64,000 bases of DNA from Paenarthrobacter histidinolovorans (GCF_014647595.1 NZ_BMPM01000001.1:682001-746000); one strand, 5' to 3'. Counted from the first letter of the stretch, positions 25,897 to 34,677 are shown. Made by a program: numbers and translations. Notes: generated from the sequence alone by a model not told the origin.

Positions 25897-27363
25897 TTAG
25901 ACCTGCGCGGATACGCCGTCGCGGGAGATATCCACCATGTCTTCGCGCGGCACAACCTTGACGCGCTCGCGCTTGACCTCAACACCGTGCGAACCGCCGG
26001 CCTCGGTAGCTGCCGCGCCGAGGGCGAGTTCGTGGGCGTCCAGTGCCAGCCAGCCTTCCCAGCTGGTGAACTTCACGCCGCGGGCGTCCAGCAGATCCAC
26101 GACGGCGTCTGCCGCGGGAACCTCGGCCAGCGGCAGGTTTTCGCGGTCCTCCAGCAGGTACGTGACGGTCTCCAAGGCATCACCCTTGGTGTGGCCGATG
26201 AGGCCCACAGGACCGCGCTTGATCCAGCCCGTTGCGTAGAGGCCCGGCACGTGCTGGCCATCGGCGTCCAGGACGCGGCCGCCGTCGTTGGTCACGACAC
26301 CCTTCTTGTGGTCGAACTCAACGTCCGGAAGCGCCGAACCGAAGTAACCGATGGCGCGGTACACGGCCTGCACCGGGTAGTCGATGAACTCACCGGTGCC
26401 GCGGGCGTTGCCCGTACCGTCCAGCTCGGTGCGCTCGAACTTGATGCCGGCAACCTTGCCCGGCGTCTCTGCGGAGTCCACGATCTCCACCGGGCTGTGC
26501 AGGAAGTGCAGGTGCAGGCGGCGGGAAGCCTTCAGCTCGGAAAGGTCCTCCGGCTGCTCGGCGATCCAGTTGGTGAGCGTGCCGACCATGGTCTTGGTCT
26601 GGTTGTTCGACTGGATCTGGCGGTCGGACTCTTCGTCGAATTCGAAGTCCTCGGCGTACAGAATGATGTCCACATCCTTGGAGTGCGAAAGTTCGCGCAG
26701 TTCCAACGGGGTGAACTTGACCTGGGCGGGGCCGCGGCGGCCGAAGACGTGAACGTCCGTCACCGGGGAGTTCTTCAGCCCGGCGTAGACGTTGTCCGGG
26801 ATCTCGGTGACCAGGAGGTCGTCGGCGTGCTTGGACAGGACACGGGCCACGTCGAGTGCCACGTTGCCGTTGCCCAAGACGGCGATTTCCTTGGCATCCA
26901 GCGGCCATTCGCGGGAAACGTCCGGGTGGCCGTCGTACCAGGAGACGAAGTCCGCGCCGCCGAAGGAACCCTCAAGCTCGATGCCCGGGATGTTCAGGTC
27001 GGCGTCCTTGATGGCGCCGGTAGCGAAGATGACGGCGTCGTAGTGCTTGCGGAGGTCCTCGATGGAGATGTCCGTGCCGTAGTCGACATTGCCGAAGAAG
27101 CGGATGTCGCCGCGGTCCAGCACTTTGTGCAGGGCGTTGACGATGCCCTTGATGCGGGGGTGGTCCGGGGCAACGCCGTAACGGATCAGGCCGTAGGGGG
27201 CCGGGTAGCGGTCGAAGAGGTCGATGCTGACGTTGAGTTCGCCGCTCTTGACGGCCTCGCTCTTGGTCAGGATGTCAGCTGCGTACACGCCGGCGGGGCC
27301 GGAGCCGATGACGGCGACGCGGAGCGGACGGTCCGCAGAACCTACGGGGGTGCTAATTGACAC
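25897..27363 (-). CDS. fprA: ferredoxin/adrenodoxin-type NADP+ reductase FprA (copy 2)
   Basis: 488 residues, homologous to copy 1 over the whole length and identical in most motif regions: IGSGPAGVYAADILTKS for FAD, GNGNVALDVARVL for NADPH, and GWIKRGPVGLIGHTKGDALE. It differs mainly in the last 40 residues and near the PEDLSELKAS insert. It begins 20 bp after the siroheme synthase stop on the same strand. That points to a role in reducing ferredoxin for the siroheme-dependent sulfite reductase encoded at 40126; this is inference from context. Confidence 0.93.
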   Translation of the reverse strand: MSISTPVGSADRPLRVAVIGSGPAGVYAADILTKSEAVKSGELNVSIDLFDRYPAPYGLIRYGVAPDHPRIKGIVNALHKVLDRGDIRFFGNVDYGTDISIEDLRKHYDAVIFATGAIKDADLNIPGIELEGSFGGADFVSWYDGHPDVSREWPLDAKEIAVLGNGNVALDVARVLSKHADDLLVTEIPDNVYAGLKNSPVTDVHVFGRRGPAQVKFTPLELRELSHSKDVDIILYAEDFEFDEESDRQIQSNNQTKTMVGTLTNWIAEQPEDLSELKASRRLHLHFLHSPVEIVDSAETPGKVAGIKFERTELDGTGNARGTGEFIDYPVQAVYRAIGYFGSALPDVEFDHKKGVVTNDGGRVLDADGQHVPGLYATGWIKRGPVGLIGHTKGDALETVTYLLEDRENLPLAEVPAADAVVDLLDARGVKFTSWEGWLALDAHELALGAAATEAGGSHGVEVKRERVKVVPREDMVDISRDGVSAQV

Positions 27364-27383
27364 GGCTGTGTTCCTTCTTCTTC

Positions 27384-28661
27384 TCAGTTACTGCGGACGC
27401 GGGGACGATTTGGGGTAATAGTGCTGTAGTCAGCGGTCTTGAAATGCTGTGGCGCAAAGGGGCTGACCCGGACCACATCGCCGATCACGATGACCGCTGG
27501 ATTGGCCACACCCACGGCTTCCGCCTGGTCCGCGATGCTTCCCAAGGTGCCGATGGTGACGCGCTGATCCGGCAAATACCCGTTCTCTACGATACCTACT
27601 GGAGTGTCCAAAGGCAGACCCGAGCCTGCCAAGGCAGCCGCGGAATCGCGCAATTGCGCCACTCCCATGAGCAACACCACAGTGTGATCCGGGCGTGCGG
27701 GGACTTCGGACAGCTCCTCGTGGCCGGTGACGACGCTGAAGCCCTTCGCCAGTCCGCGGTGCGTCACCGGGATGCCGGCCGCTGCCGGAACCGAGATCGC
27801 GGATGTCACGCCGGACACCACTTCAACCTCGACGCCGTTTTGCCGGCAAAATTCTGCTTCCTCGCCACCGCGGCCCAGGACATAGGGGTCGCCGCCCTTC
27901 AGGCGGACCACACGGTTGCCCTTCAGGGCTTCGTCCACGAGGATGCTGTTGATCTCAAGCTGCGGCACGGGATGATGGCCCGGCGTCTTGCCGACCTCGA
28001 TCACGCGGACGTCCGGCGCAAGCTCTTTGAGCAGCCCTCGGGGACCAAGACGGTCGGCAACAACGACGTCGGCCTGGCCCAGCAGGCGGCGGCCACGGAC
28101 GGTGATGAGTCCCGAGTCGCCCGGACCGCCCCCGACCAGAGCGACTGAACCTGCGGGAGTCTTGCCGTTGACGTCCGGCTTGCGGTGCCGGCGGAGCGGC
28201 AGGTCGCCTGTCTCAAGCGCGGTGGCGACAGCATTGCGCAGAGCCATGGCGCGGCGCGGATCTCCCCCGGCGTTGATGGCGATCTTGACGTCATCCACCA
28301 CAGCCACGGCGGGGGTCCACGCCGCTGACGCTTCGTGGTCCGAAGCGTTGACGCACCAGATACGCTGCGCCTCGGCGTCGGCCGCTACTTGGGTGTCAAC
28401 AGCGGAAGTGCCAGTGGCCGTCTGGACGAACCAGACGCCGTCGAGGTCTGACGTGCGATACTCGCGCGCTTCCCAGGTGAGGAGTCCTGATGCGCCCAGG
28501 CCTTGAAGTGTTTCAGTGGCAACGGGAGCGACCACGGTGACTTTCGCACCGGCGTCGAGCAGCCCCTTGGCGCGGCGCTCCGCGACGGGGCCGCCGCCCA
28601 CAACCAGCACCGGGCGGCCGAGCAGCCGCAGCGCGGTGGGGTAAATGTCCTGTATTGCCAT
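27384..28661 (-). CDS. cysG: siroheme synthase: precorrin-2 dehydrogenase fused to uroporphyrinogen-III C-methyltransferase
   Basis: 425 residues in the CysG domain order. An N-terminal NAD-binding domain (VGGGPVAERRAKGLL, 21-35) oxidises precorrin-2, and a C-terminal SAM-dependent methyltransferase begins at 172 with VALVGGGPGDSGL and RLKGGDPYVLGRGG (253-266). The ATG at 28661 (MAIQDIYPTA) is the conserved beginning; longer readings overlap the promoter region. A separate chelatase is encoded at 42022, so iron insertion may not rely on this protein. It forms an operon with fprA2 and supplies siroheme to the sulfite reductase. Confidence 0.91.
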   Translation of the reverse strand: MAIQDIYPTALRLLGRPVLVVGGGPVAERRAKGLLDAGAKVTVVAPVATETLQGLGASGLLTWEAREYRTSDLDGVWFVQTATGTSAVDTQVAADAEAQRIWCVNASDHEASAAWTPAVAVVDDVKIAINAGGDPRRAMALRNAVATALETGDLPLRRHRKPDVNGKTPAGSVALVGGGPGDSGLITVRGRRLLGQADVVVADRLGPRGLLKELAPDVRVIEVGKTPGHHPVPQLEINSILVDEALKGNRVVRLKGGDPYVLGRGGEEAEFCRQNGVEVEVVSGVTSAISVPAAAGIPVTHRGLAKGFSVVTGHEELSEVPARPDHTVVLLMGVAQLRDSAAALAGSGLPLDTPVGIVENGYLPDQRVTIGTLGSIADQAEAVGVANPAVIVIGDVVRVSPFAPQHFKTADYSTITPNRPRVRSN

Positions 28662-28774
28662 GAAAAAACTGTAGGGCGGCGCCGTAATATGCTTCAAAGG
28701 CTCGGAAACAACCGGTAACGCTGGGTAATCCAACGTCACAAAAACTCTGCAACAGGATGCGGTGATCCGGCGTC

Positions 28775-29686
28775 CTAAAAGACCGACCACCCGGTACGGG
28801 TAGTGAACTCGTCCAATGCGGCCACTCCCGCAACCGAGTTGCCGGACCGGCCCAGACCCGGGCTCCACACGCTGATGGCGCACTTGTTGGGAACCACGGC
28901 CACGATTCCGCCGCCAACCCCGCTCTTTCCCGGCAAGCCCACCCGGTACGCGAACTCGCCTGCGGCGTCATACGTTCCGCAGGTCAGCATCACGGCGTTG
29001 ATTCTCTTGGTTTGTGCCGGCGACAACACCAGCGTCCCGTCCGCCCCCAGGCCGTTCGAGGCGAGGAACCGGGTTGCGAGGGCAAGATCTTCACAGGTCA
29101 TGGCCAAGGCGCACTGCTTGGCGTAGGAATCCAGGACGTCATCCACCGGGTTCTCCAAGTTGCCGCAGCTGGCCAGGAAATGCGCCAATGAAGCATTGCG
29201 GTGCCCCTTGCCCAGTTCGGACGACGCCACCACCTGATCCGTATCGACGCCCTCATTACCGGTCTCCTGGCGCATCAAATCCCGGACAGCGTGGGCAGCG
29301 TTCCCCGTCAGGCTCAGGAGCCGGTCCGTCACCACGATCGCACCGGCATTGATGAACGGATTCCGGGGAATGCCTTCCTCGCTCTCCAGCTGAACCAGCG
29401 AGTTGAACGGATTGCCCGAGGGTTCCCGGAACACACGCTTCCAGATGCGATCGCCGTCGGAAGCCAGTACCAAAGCCAGGGCGAAGACTTTGGAGATACT
29501 TTGAATGGAGAACTCCACGTGGGCATCCCCGGCCGAGAACACCTCACCTTCCCGGGTAACCACCGAGATCCCGAACTGATCCGGATCTACAGATCCCAGC
29601 TGCGGAATGTAGTCGGCCACCTTCCCTTGGCCAACGTGCGGTTGGACTGCGCCGACGATGTCTTCGAGGAGATTCTGAATGTCCAT
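28775..29686 (-). CDS. glsA: glutaminase
   Basis: A 303-residue serine-dependent glutaminase of the beta-lactamase-like fold, hydrolysing glutamine to glutamate and ammonia. The SxxK pair is Ser63-Ile-Ser-Lys66 in FSIQSISKVFAL. Family signatures EPSGNPFNSLVQLE, NPFINAGAI and GLPGKSGVGGGIVAVVPNK are all present, and the length is normal. It lies alone between the siroheme synthase, 113 bp downstream, and the LLM oxidoreductase. Confidence 0.95.
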   Translation of the reverse strand: MDIQNLLEDIVGAVQPHVGQGKVADYIPQLGSVDPDQFGISVVTREGEVFSAGDAHVEFSIQSISKVFALALVLASDGDRIWKRVFREPSGNPFNSLVQLESEEGIPRNPFINAGAIVVTDRLLSLTGNAAHAVRDLMRQETGNEGVDTDQVVASSELGKGHRNASLAHFLASCGNLENPVDDVLDSYAKQCALAMTCEDLALATRFLASNGLGADGTLVLSPAQTKRINAVMLTCGTYDAAGEFAYRVGLPGKSGVGGGIVAVVPNKCAISVWSPGLGRSGNSVAGVAALDEFTTRTGWSVF

Positions 29687-29818
29687 GGGAAACCTTAAAT
29701 GTCCGGGTGCGTCCCGTCGTCGTTGACGTAACGCACGAATGCTCTTGGGGTGCGCGGCAACCGCGCACAGCGAGCAACACTACCGGCCTTTGCAGGGCCG
29801 TCCAGTTCACAACCCGGA

Positions 29819-30862
29819 TCACACCACGTGAGTGGCCTGCCACCCGAACGCCGGGGCGATGTGTTTGGCCACATTACCCAGCAGCTTGGCGTTGTAATCC
29901 ACACCAAGCTGATTCGGTACAGTGAGCAGGACGGTGTCAGCCGCCTGGACCGCGGCGTCTCCAGCCAATTCATCGGCGAGCGCGTCCGGCTCGCCGATGT
30001 AGCTCTTACCGAAACGGGACAACGCGCCGTCGAGGATTCCGACTTGATCCTGGCTGTCTGCTTGGGCGCGGAGGCCGAAGTAGCGGTTGTCCTCAGCATC
30101 CACAATCGGGATGACACTGCGGCTGACCGAAACCCGGGGCTCGAAATCATGCCCTGCAGCGGCCCAGGCTTCGCGGAACATCCGGATCTGTTCTGCCTGG
30201 AGTTCATCGAAGGGCACGCCGGTGTCTTCAGTGAGGAGCGTTGAGCTCATGAGGTTCATGCCCTGCTCCGCGGCCCAGACTGCTGTTTTGCGGGTCCCTG
30301 CTCCCCACCAGATCCGCTGCGGAAGGCCCGGTGATTGAGGCTGGATGGGAAGCAAGCCTGTCGCACCTCCGGAGTAGTGCGGATCTGCTTGGGCCACGCC
30401 GTGACCGGCGATGGCTTTGCGGAACAACGCTGTGTGACGCCGGGCCATGTCACCGCCGTCTTCACCGTCGGCTGGGACGTAACCAAAATTCGCTGCGCCG
30501 TTCCGGGCAGGCTCGGGTGAACCACGGCTCACACCGAGCTGCAGCCTGCCGTCACTGATGAGGTCCGTGGCAGCGGCTTCCTCGGCCATATAGAGCGGGT
30601 TCTCGTAGCGCATGTCGATCACGCCGGTGCCCATCTCGATACGGCTTGTCCGTGCTGCGATGGCTGCCAGAAGAGGGAACGGCGATGCCTGCTGACGCGC
30701 AAAGTGGTGCACGCGGAAGAACGCGCCGTCGATGCCCGCTTCCTCCGCGGCGACGGCCAGCTCGATCGCCTGTTTCAGGGCCTCGCCGGCCGTAGGAACC
30801 AGGGAGCCTGGGACGCGGGCCCAATGGCCAAAGGACAGGAAACCGATCCGCTTGTTGTGCAT
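29819..30862 (-). CDS. LLM class flavin-dependent oxidoreductase
   Basis: A luciferase-like monooxygenase of about 347 residues. The N-terminal strand RIGFLSFGHWA, the segment FFRVHHFARQQASPFPLLAAIA and LISDGRLQLGVSRGSPEP match the FMN/F420-binding TIM barrel of this class. The ATG at 30862 starts where the family starts, but it has no clear ribosome site. A TTG at 30901 overlapping the upstream stop (TTGA) would add 13 residues and allow translational coupling, so either is possible. Substrate unknown; the cofactor could be FMN or F420. Confidence 0.85.
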   Translation of the reverse strand: MHNKRIGFLSFGHWARVPGSLVPTAGEALKQAIELAVAAEEAGIDGAFFRVHHFARQQASPFPLLAAIAARTSRIEMGTGVIDMRYENPLYMAEEAAATDLISDGRLQLGVSRGSPEPARNGAANFGYVPADGEDGGDMARRHTALFRKAIAGHGVAQADPHYSGGATGLLPIQPQSPGLPQRIWWGAGTRKTAVWAAEQGMNLMSSTLLTEDTGVPFDELQAEQIRMFREAWAAAGHDFEPRVSVSRSVIPIVDAEDNRYFGLRAQADSQDQVGILDGALSRFGKSYIGEPDALADELAGDAAVQAADTVLLTVPNQLGVDYNAKLLGNVAKHIAPAFGWQATHVV

Positions 30863-30897
30863 GTCCGGAACAACGCTGACCAGTGCCCGCTCATTCC

Positions 30898-31455
30898 TCA
30901 ATCAGCACGCCGATAGTGCATGGCGACTGCGCCGTCGTTCAGCGGCACCGCTGAGATCAGTTCCAGGTGCCTTGTGCCGGGCAGTCCGCCTTGGTACAAG
31001 GTGGGACCGTGGCCGGTGATCATGGGGTGGATCAGGAATTTGTACTCGTCGACCAGGTCCAGCCTGTCCAGCTCTGTGGCGAGTTTGCCGCTGCCGACAA
31101 GCACCCCGTTGGGTGTTGCATCCTTGAGGTCCTGCACCGCCGCACGGAGTTCGCCCACCAAGTGGTGGCTGTTGGTCCACGGAAAGTCACTCCGGGTGGA
31201 CGATACGACGTACTTCGGCTTGTTCTCCAGGGCGAGCGCCCAATCGCGCAGGGCTGGTGGAGCTTCTACTTCGCCGCGGGCCACCAGCGGCCAGTAGCTC
31301 TCCATCATTTCGTAGGTGGTGCGGCCCCAGAGCATTGCACCGCTTTCCTCCAGGAGCCGGGTGAAGTGGGCGTGTGTTTCGTCATCGGCGATGCCCTCCC
31401 GATGGTCGACGCAACCGTCCAAGGTGACATTGATGCTGAACGTTAGAAGGCCCAT
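30898..31455 (-). CDS. dihydrofolate reductase/RibD C-terminal family protein
   Basis: A 185-residue protein of the RibD_C/DHFR-like fold. It has the N-terminal SINVTLDGCVDHREG, the segment AMLWGRTTYEMMESYWP, and GVLVGSGKLATELDRLDLVDEYKFLIHP, which marks the NADPH-binding strand and the usual C-terminal part. Members of this group are mostly uncharacterised reductases. It overlaps or abuts the LLM oxidoreductase downstream, so the two may act on the same flavin-linked substrate. Confidence 0.87.
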   Translation of the reverse strand: MGLLTFSINVTLDGCVDHREGIADDETHAHFTRLLEESGAMLWGRTTYEMMESYWPLVARGEVEAPPALRDWALALENKPKYVVSSTRSDFPWTNSHHLVGELRAAVQDLKDATPNGVLVGSGKLATELDRLDLVDEYKFLIHPMITGHGPTLYQGGLPGTRHLELISAVPLNDGAVAMHYRRAD

Positions 31456-31583
31456 TCGCCGATTCTAGGGCTCCAAGCAGATCGACGCAGCGGATCGCGG
31501 GATCCTTTTCCGGACTCCAGGGATTTCCACGTCCGGAGGGTTTGCGGGTCGGAGCGGCCTCCGCTGCTGCCAACTCGACCTAA

Positions 31584-31600
31584 ATACCCTCCCGGGGTAT
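31584..31600. promoter_or_regulatory. CsoR-like copper operator within a promoter
   Basis: ATACCCTCCCGGGGTAT has ATACCC/GGGTAT arms, the pattern of actinobacterial CsoR sites. It lies between a possible -35 (TCGACC, near 31575) and a -10 (TATGCT, 31598-31603) upstream of the DUF6153 gene. The copper link is inferred from this and from DUF305 downstream. Confidence 0.6.
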
Positions 31601-31641
31601 GCTGCTGATGTCCGGAGCGAAGGGGAAGGAGGACAGGTACA

Positions 31642-32076
31642 GTGAACAATCGCTTGTCCCACCTGACTCTTGCGGCTTTCCGACGGCGCGCTCCGCTCCT
31701 GCTGCTGGTGGCAGCCGTCATTGCCGGCATCTTGGGGATGCACGTGGTCAACGGATCGCACGGTACGCACTCGGTCAACGCAGCCACGCCGCTTCCGACG
31801 GCCTCTGCCATCCACAACGCACACGGCTCCCCGCAGCACCTTTCGGAAACTCCGCCTGCTGAGGCAGACAAGTGCACGTCGGGAAGCTGCGCCTGCTCCC
31901 AGGCCGCCAGCGCCAATTGCACCCCTTCGTTGAAAACCGGCTCCCTCGCCGCATCGCCTCCCGGTGACGCCGTCCCAGCCGATTCCCCGGACCGGGGACA
32001 CGACGAGCCCCAGCCATCCTGGACCTATCAACCGACAGCCCCCACTCCGGGGCAGCTCAGCATCAGCAGGACGTAA
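31642..32076 (+). CDS. DUF6153-like small membrane-anchored protein
   Basis: 144 residues. A basic N-tail is followed by one hydrophobic helix (APLLLLVAAVIAGILGMHVV), then an extracytoplasmic segment rich in His, Ser and Pro with four cysteines (78, 83, 85, 93; KCTSGSCACSQ), a possible metal site. It fits the small actinobacterial DUF6153 family, usually found beside DUF305 and copper genes. The start is a GTG with a strong AAGGAGG site upstream. A DUF305 gene follows 128 bp downstream, and a CsoR-like site precedes. Confidence 0.75.
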   Translation: MNNRLSHLTLAAFRRRAPLLLLVAAVIAGILGMHVVNGSHGTHSVNAATPLPTASAIHNAHGSPQHLSETPPAEADKCTSGSCACSQAASANCTPSLKTGSLAASPPGDAVPADSPDRGHDEPQPSWTYQPTAPTPGQLSISRT

Positions 32077-32204
32077 GCACTGGAACGGGTCGCCGACACG
32101 CGTCCGTCCCCTCCCATCCCGGAGCTCCACAGCTCCGGGTCTCCATTGCTTACCCTCCGCGGCAGACCAAAATGCCGCCTGAATCGTCAAAGGACCATTC
32201 ACTG

Positions 32205-32822
32205 ATGCACAAAACACGCTTTATCATCACGGGCACTGCTCTCGCGGCACTGATCGCGCTGGCCGGCTGCGCTTCGAATTCCGGCTCGGATTCGATGCCG
32301 GGCATGGATCATGGGACGTCGGCGCCCACGACCAACCCCTCGCCAAACAACTCTGAGTCAGCTCACAACGCGGCAGACGTCATGTTCGCCCAGATGATGA
32401 TTCCGCACCACGCGCAAGCCGTCGAAATGTCGGACGCGATCCTGGCCAAGAAAGACATCCCGGCAGCCGTGAACGGGTTGGCAGTTCAGATCAAAGCCGC
32501 CCAAGCCCCTGAAATCCAAACGATGACGGGCTGGCTGCAGAGCTGGAACATGCCAGTCATGGACTCCTCCGGGCACGATGGCCACAGCATGGACGGCGTG
32601 TTGAGCGAGGCCGAACTGCAGAAGCTCAAGGACGCCCAAGGCACGGAAGCAGCCAAGCTCTACCTGACTCAGATGATCGCTCACCACGAAGGTGCTGTGT
32701 CCATGGCTAGAACCGAAATCAGCCAAGGAAAATACGCGGACGCGGTCCAACTCGGCAAGGACATCGTGGCGGCGCAGGAAAAGGAGATCCAGGACATGAA
32801 AGGCCTCCTGACCGGTCTCTGA
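32205..32822 (+). CDS. DUF305 family lipoprotein (probable copper-binding)
   Basis: 205 residues with a lipoprotein signal ending in LAGC (Cys22), so it should be anchored outside the membrane. Two DUF305 (ferritin-like helical) repeats each carry a double histidine: MIPHHAQAVEMS (68-69) and MIAHHEGAVSMA (160-161). Met/His-rich stretches MPGMDHG and MPVMDSSGHDGHSMDG resemble copper-binding sequences. The ATG at 32205 is preceded by AAAGGA; an ATG eleven codons earlier lacks a site. Family members are linked to copper tolerance in several bacteria; that role is inferred here. Confidence 0.88.
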   Translation: MHKTRFIITGTALAALIALAGCASNSGSDSMPGMDHGTSAPTTNPSPNNSESAHNAADVMFAQMMIPHHAQAVEMSDAILAKKDIPAAVNGLAVQIKAAQAPEIQTMTGWLQSWNMPVMDSSGHDGHSMDGVLSEAELQKLKDAQGTEAAKLYLTQMIAHHEGAVSMARTEISQGKYADAVQLGKDIVAAQEKEIQDMKGLLTGL

Positions 32823-32834
32823 CGCCCGGACACA

Positions 32835-32899
32835 GCAACGCGGGGTCACTTTAGGCCCATGTTGATACCAAACATGGGCCATAAGTGACCCCGCGTTGC
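32835..32899. repeat. dispersed long palindrome, copy 3 (probable terminator)
   Basis: Arms 32835-32863 and 32871-32899 (29 bases, two mismatches) and a 7-base loop. The left arm has a TTA for TAT change in the middle compared with the other copies, while the right arm keeps the family sequence. It separates the convergent DUF305 and ABC permease genes, ending 14 bp before the permease stop. Confidence 0.87.
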
Positions 32900-32913
32900 C
32901 TTAGAAGGGTGGG

Positions 32914-33858
32914 TTACCGCGAGCTGCCCGCCAGCAGACCACGACGCAGAAGCAGACGCTTCTCGATCGGGCCGAACACCAGGAGCTCGATCAGGATGCC
33001 CACGAACAGGATCAGCAGGATCGCGGACATGACGATTGCCATGTCGGACAACGCACGGCCCTGGTCAAGAAGCGAGCCCAGACCGAAGCCGATGGTGCCA
33101 CCGACGGCGATGATTTCAGCCGCCATGAGGGAACGCCAGGAGAACGCCCAGCCTTGCTTCAGGCCACCGATGTACCCGGGAAGAGCCGCAGGGAGGATGA
33201 TCTGCAGCGCCATCTGCAGCCGGTTCGCACCGAGGACGGTACCGACGCTGCGGTACTGCGGCGGAATTTGGTCGACGCCGGAGATGAGCCCGTTGATGAT
33301 GGACGGGATGGCACCCATGAGCACCACGAAGTACACCGTTGCGTCCGTGAGGCCGAACCAGATGATGGCCGCAGGAACCCAGGCAACGGACGGCAACACC
33401 TGGAGGCCGGAAATCAGCGGCCCAAAGGCACGGCGCAAAGGAGCAACCTGTGCCAGCAGCAAGCCCACAGGGGTGGCGACCACTACTGAGATCAGGAAGC
33501 CCACCAGGCCGCGCTGCAACGAGGTCCACACGGATTCCTGGACCTTGCCCTCACCCCACAAAACAACCAGCTGGTTGAGAACGTCCAAGGGCCCGGGAAC
33601 CTGGTCGCGGCGCTTAAGGCCCAGCGATACATAGAACTGCCAGGCGAGAATGAGAACCACCAGCGCTACAACGGGAAGCAGGACACGCTTCCATTCGATG
33701 CCGCGCTTGCGGCCAAGGTCCGACTGGAGATTGTCCAGGCCGGCTTCGAGGTCGCGGAGTTCCGAGGCGTTGCCCTTCAGCGACGGCGACGTGATGTGCT
33801 CTTTGGATTCAGTCACGGGAAGGGTCCGCTCTTCGGTGGTGATGGGGTTACTTGGCAT
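32914..33858 (-). CDS. ssuC: ABC transporter permease, NitT/TauT/Ssu family
   Basis: About 314 residues with six helices and the loop MALQIILPAALPGYIGGLKQGWAFSWRSLMAAEI, whose latter half contacts the ATPase in nitrate/taurine/sulfonate permeases. The N-tail of about 60 residues is polar. The ATG at 33858 follows GGAG by ten bases and overlaps the ATPase gene by 11 bases. The gene set (binding protein, ATPase, permease) beside sulfate assimilation genes suggests sulfonate or taurine import for sulfur, but the exact substrate is unproven. Confidence 0.88.
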   Translation of the reverse strand: MPSNPITTEERTLPVTESKEHITSPSLKGNASELRDLEAGLDNLQSDLGRKRGIEWKRVLLPVVALVVLILAWQFYVSLGLKRRDQVPGPLDVLNQLVVLWGEGKVQESVWTSLQRGLVGFLISVVVATPVGLLLAQVAPLRRAFGPLISGLQVLPSVAWVPAAIIWFGLTDATVYFVVLMGAIPSIINGLISGVDQIPPQYRSVGTVLGANRLQMALQIILPAALPGYIGGLKQGWAFSWRSLMAAEIIAVGGTIGFGLGSLLDQGRALSDMAIVMSAILLILFVGILIELLVFGPIEKRLLLRRGLLAGSSR

Positions 33859-34579
33859 GGCGGCGGATCTCCTCGCGAAGACGGCGGGTGATGACACCGG
33901 TCAGCTCCCCAGCGTGACCGGCATCGGTACGGTGTTCCTCAGTGACGTCCCATTCAGCCACCACACGGCCGGGACGCGAAGACAACAGGAGCACGCGCTG
34001 GCCCAGGCGTACGGCCTCGCGGACGTTATGGGTCACGAACACGATGGTCCGCCCGGTTTCCTTCCAGATGCGCTCAAGCTCGTCGTGGAGGAGGTCCCGG
34101 GTGATCGCATCAAGGGCCGCAAACGGTTCATCCATCAGCAAAAGCTGACGATCCTGGGCCAGCGAACGGGCCAACGCAACGCGCTGCCTCATGCCTCCGG
34201 AAAGTTCGTGGGGGCGCTTGTCACCCGCGCCGCCCAGGTGGACCAGTTCCAGCAGCTCGTTGGCCCGGTCCCGGCGGCCGGCCTTGGTGCTGGATTTGTC
34301 GGCCAACTGCAGCGCAAGCTCAATGTTTCCCCGCGCGGTAAGCCACGGGAACAGGGACGCGTCCTGGAACATGAAGGCCGCGCCGTCGCTGGGTACTTCA
34401 AGAGCGCCCGACGTCGGCTTCTCAAGTCCCGCCATGATGTTCAGCAGCGTGGACTTGCCGCAGCCGGACGCACCAAGGAGGGCGACGAACTCACCCTTCG
34501 CGATGGTGGCGTTGACGTCGTCCAGCACCGGGGCACCGTCGCCGAAGCGCTTCCCCAGGTTCTCGAGTACGACTGGCAT
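33848..34579 (-). CDS. ssuB: ABC transporter ATP-binding protein, NitT/TauT/Ssu family
   Basis: 243 residues. Walker A GASGCGKST at 36-44, Q-loop in MFQDASLFPW, signature LSGGMRQRV from 126, Walker B LLLMDEPFAALD from 146, and the H-loop in VTHNVREAV. The sequence FQDASLFPWLT and the DEPFAALDAITR phrase are characteristic of taurine/sulfonate/nitrate importers. It sits between the binding protein and the permease, overlapping the latter. Confidence 0.93.
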   Translation of the reverse strand: MPVVLENLGKRFGDGAPVLDDVNATIAKGEFVALLGASGCGKSTLLNIMAGLEKPTSGALEVPSDGAAFMFQDASLFPWLTARGNIELALQLADKSSTKAGRRDRANELLELVHLGGAGDKRPHELSGGMRQRVALARSLAQDRQLLLMDEPFAALDAITRDLLHDELERIWKETGRTIVFVTHNVREAVRLGQRVLLLSSRPGRVVAEWDVTEEHRTDAGHAGELTGVITRRLREEIRRHAK

Positions 34580-34626
34580 GGTCCCGTCCTTCGTGTTGAT
34601 TGGTAGAGCTGATGTGCCTAAGGGCC

Positions 34627-34664
34627 GGTCCGCTCCCCCGCGCGAATCGCAAGGGAAGCGGACC
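34627..34664 (-). terminator. intercistronic hairpin between binding protein and ATPase
   Basis: GGTCCGCT and AGCGGACC form an 8-bp perfect stem, extendable through C/G pairs, between the ssuA-like stop and the ssuB-like start. A partial terminator here would let the binding protein be made in excess of the transporter. Confidence 0.5.
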
Positions 34665-34677
34665 AGCCCGTTACTGC

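Noticed and set aside
25882..27360. A 492-codon open frame opposite fprA2
   Set aside because: Same reason: antisense to a conserved enzyme in a GC-rich codon pattern. The corresponding frame is also open opposite fprA1, as expected from shared sequence.
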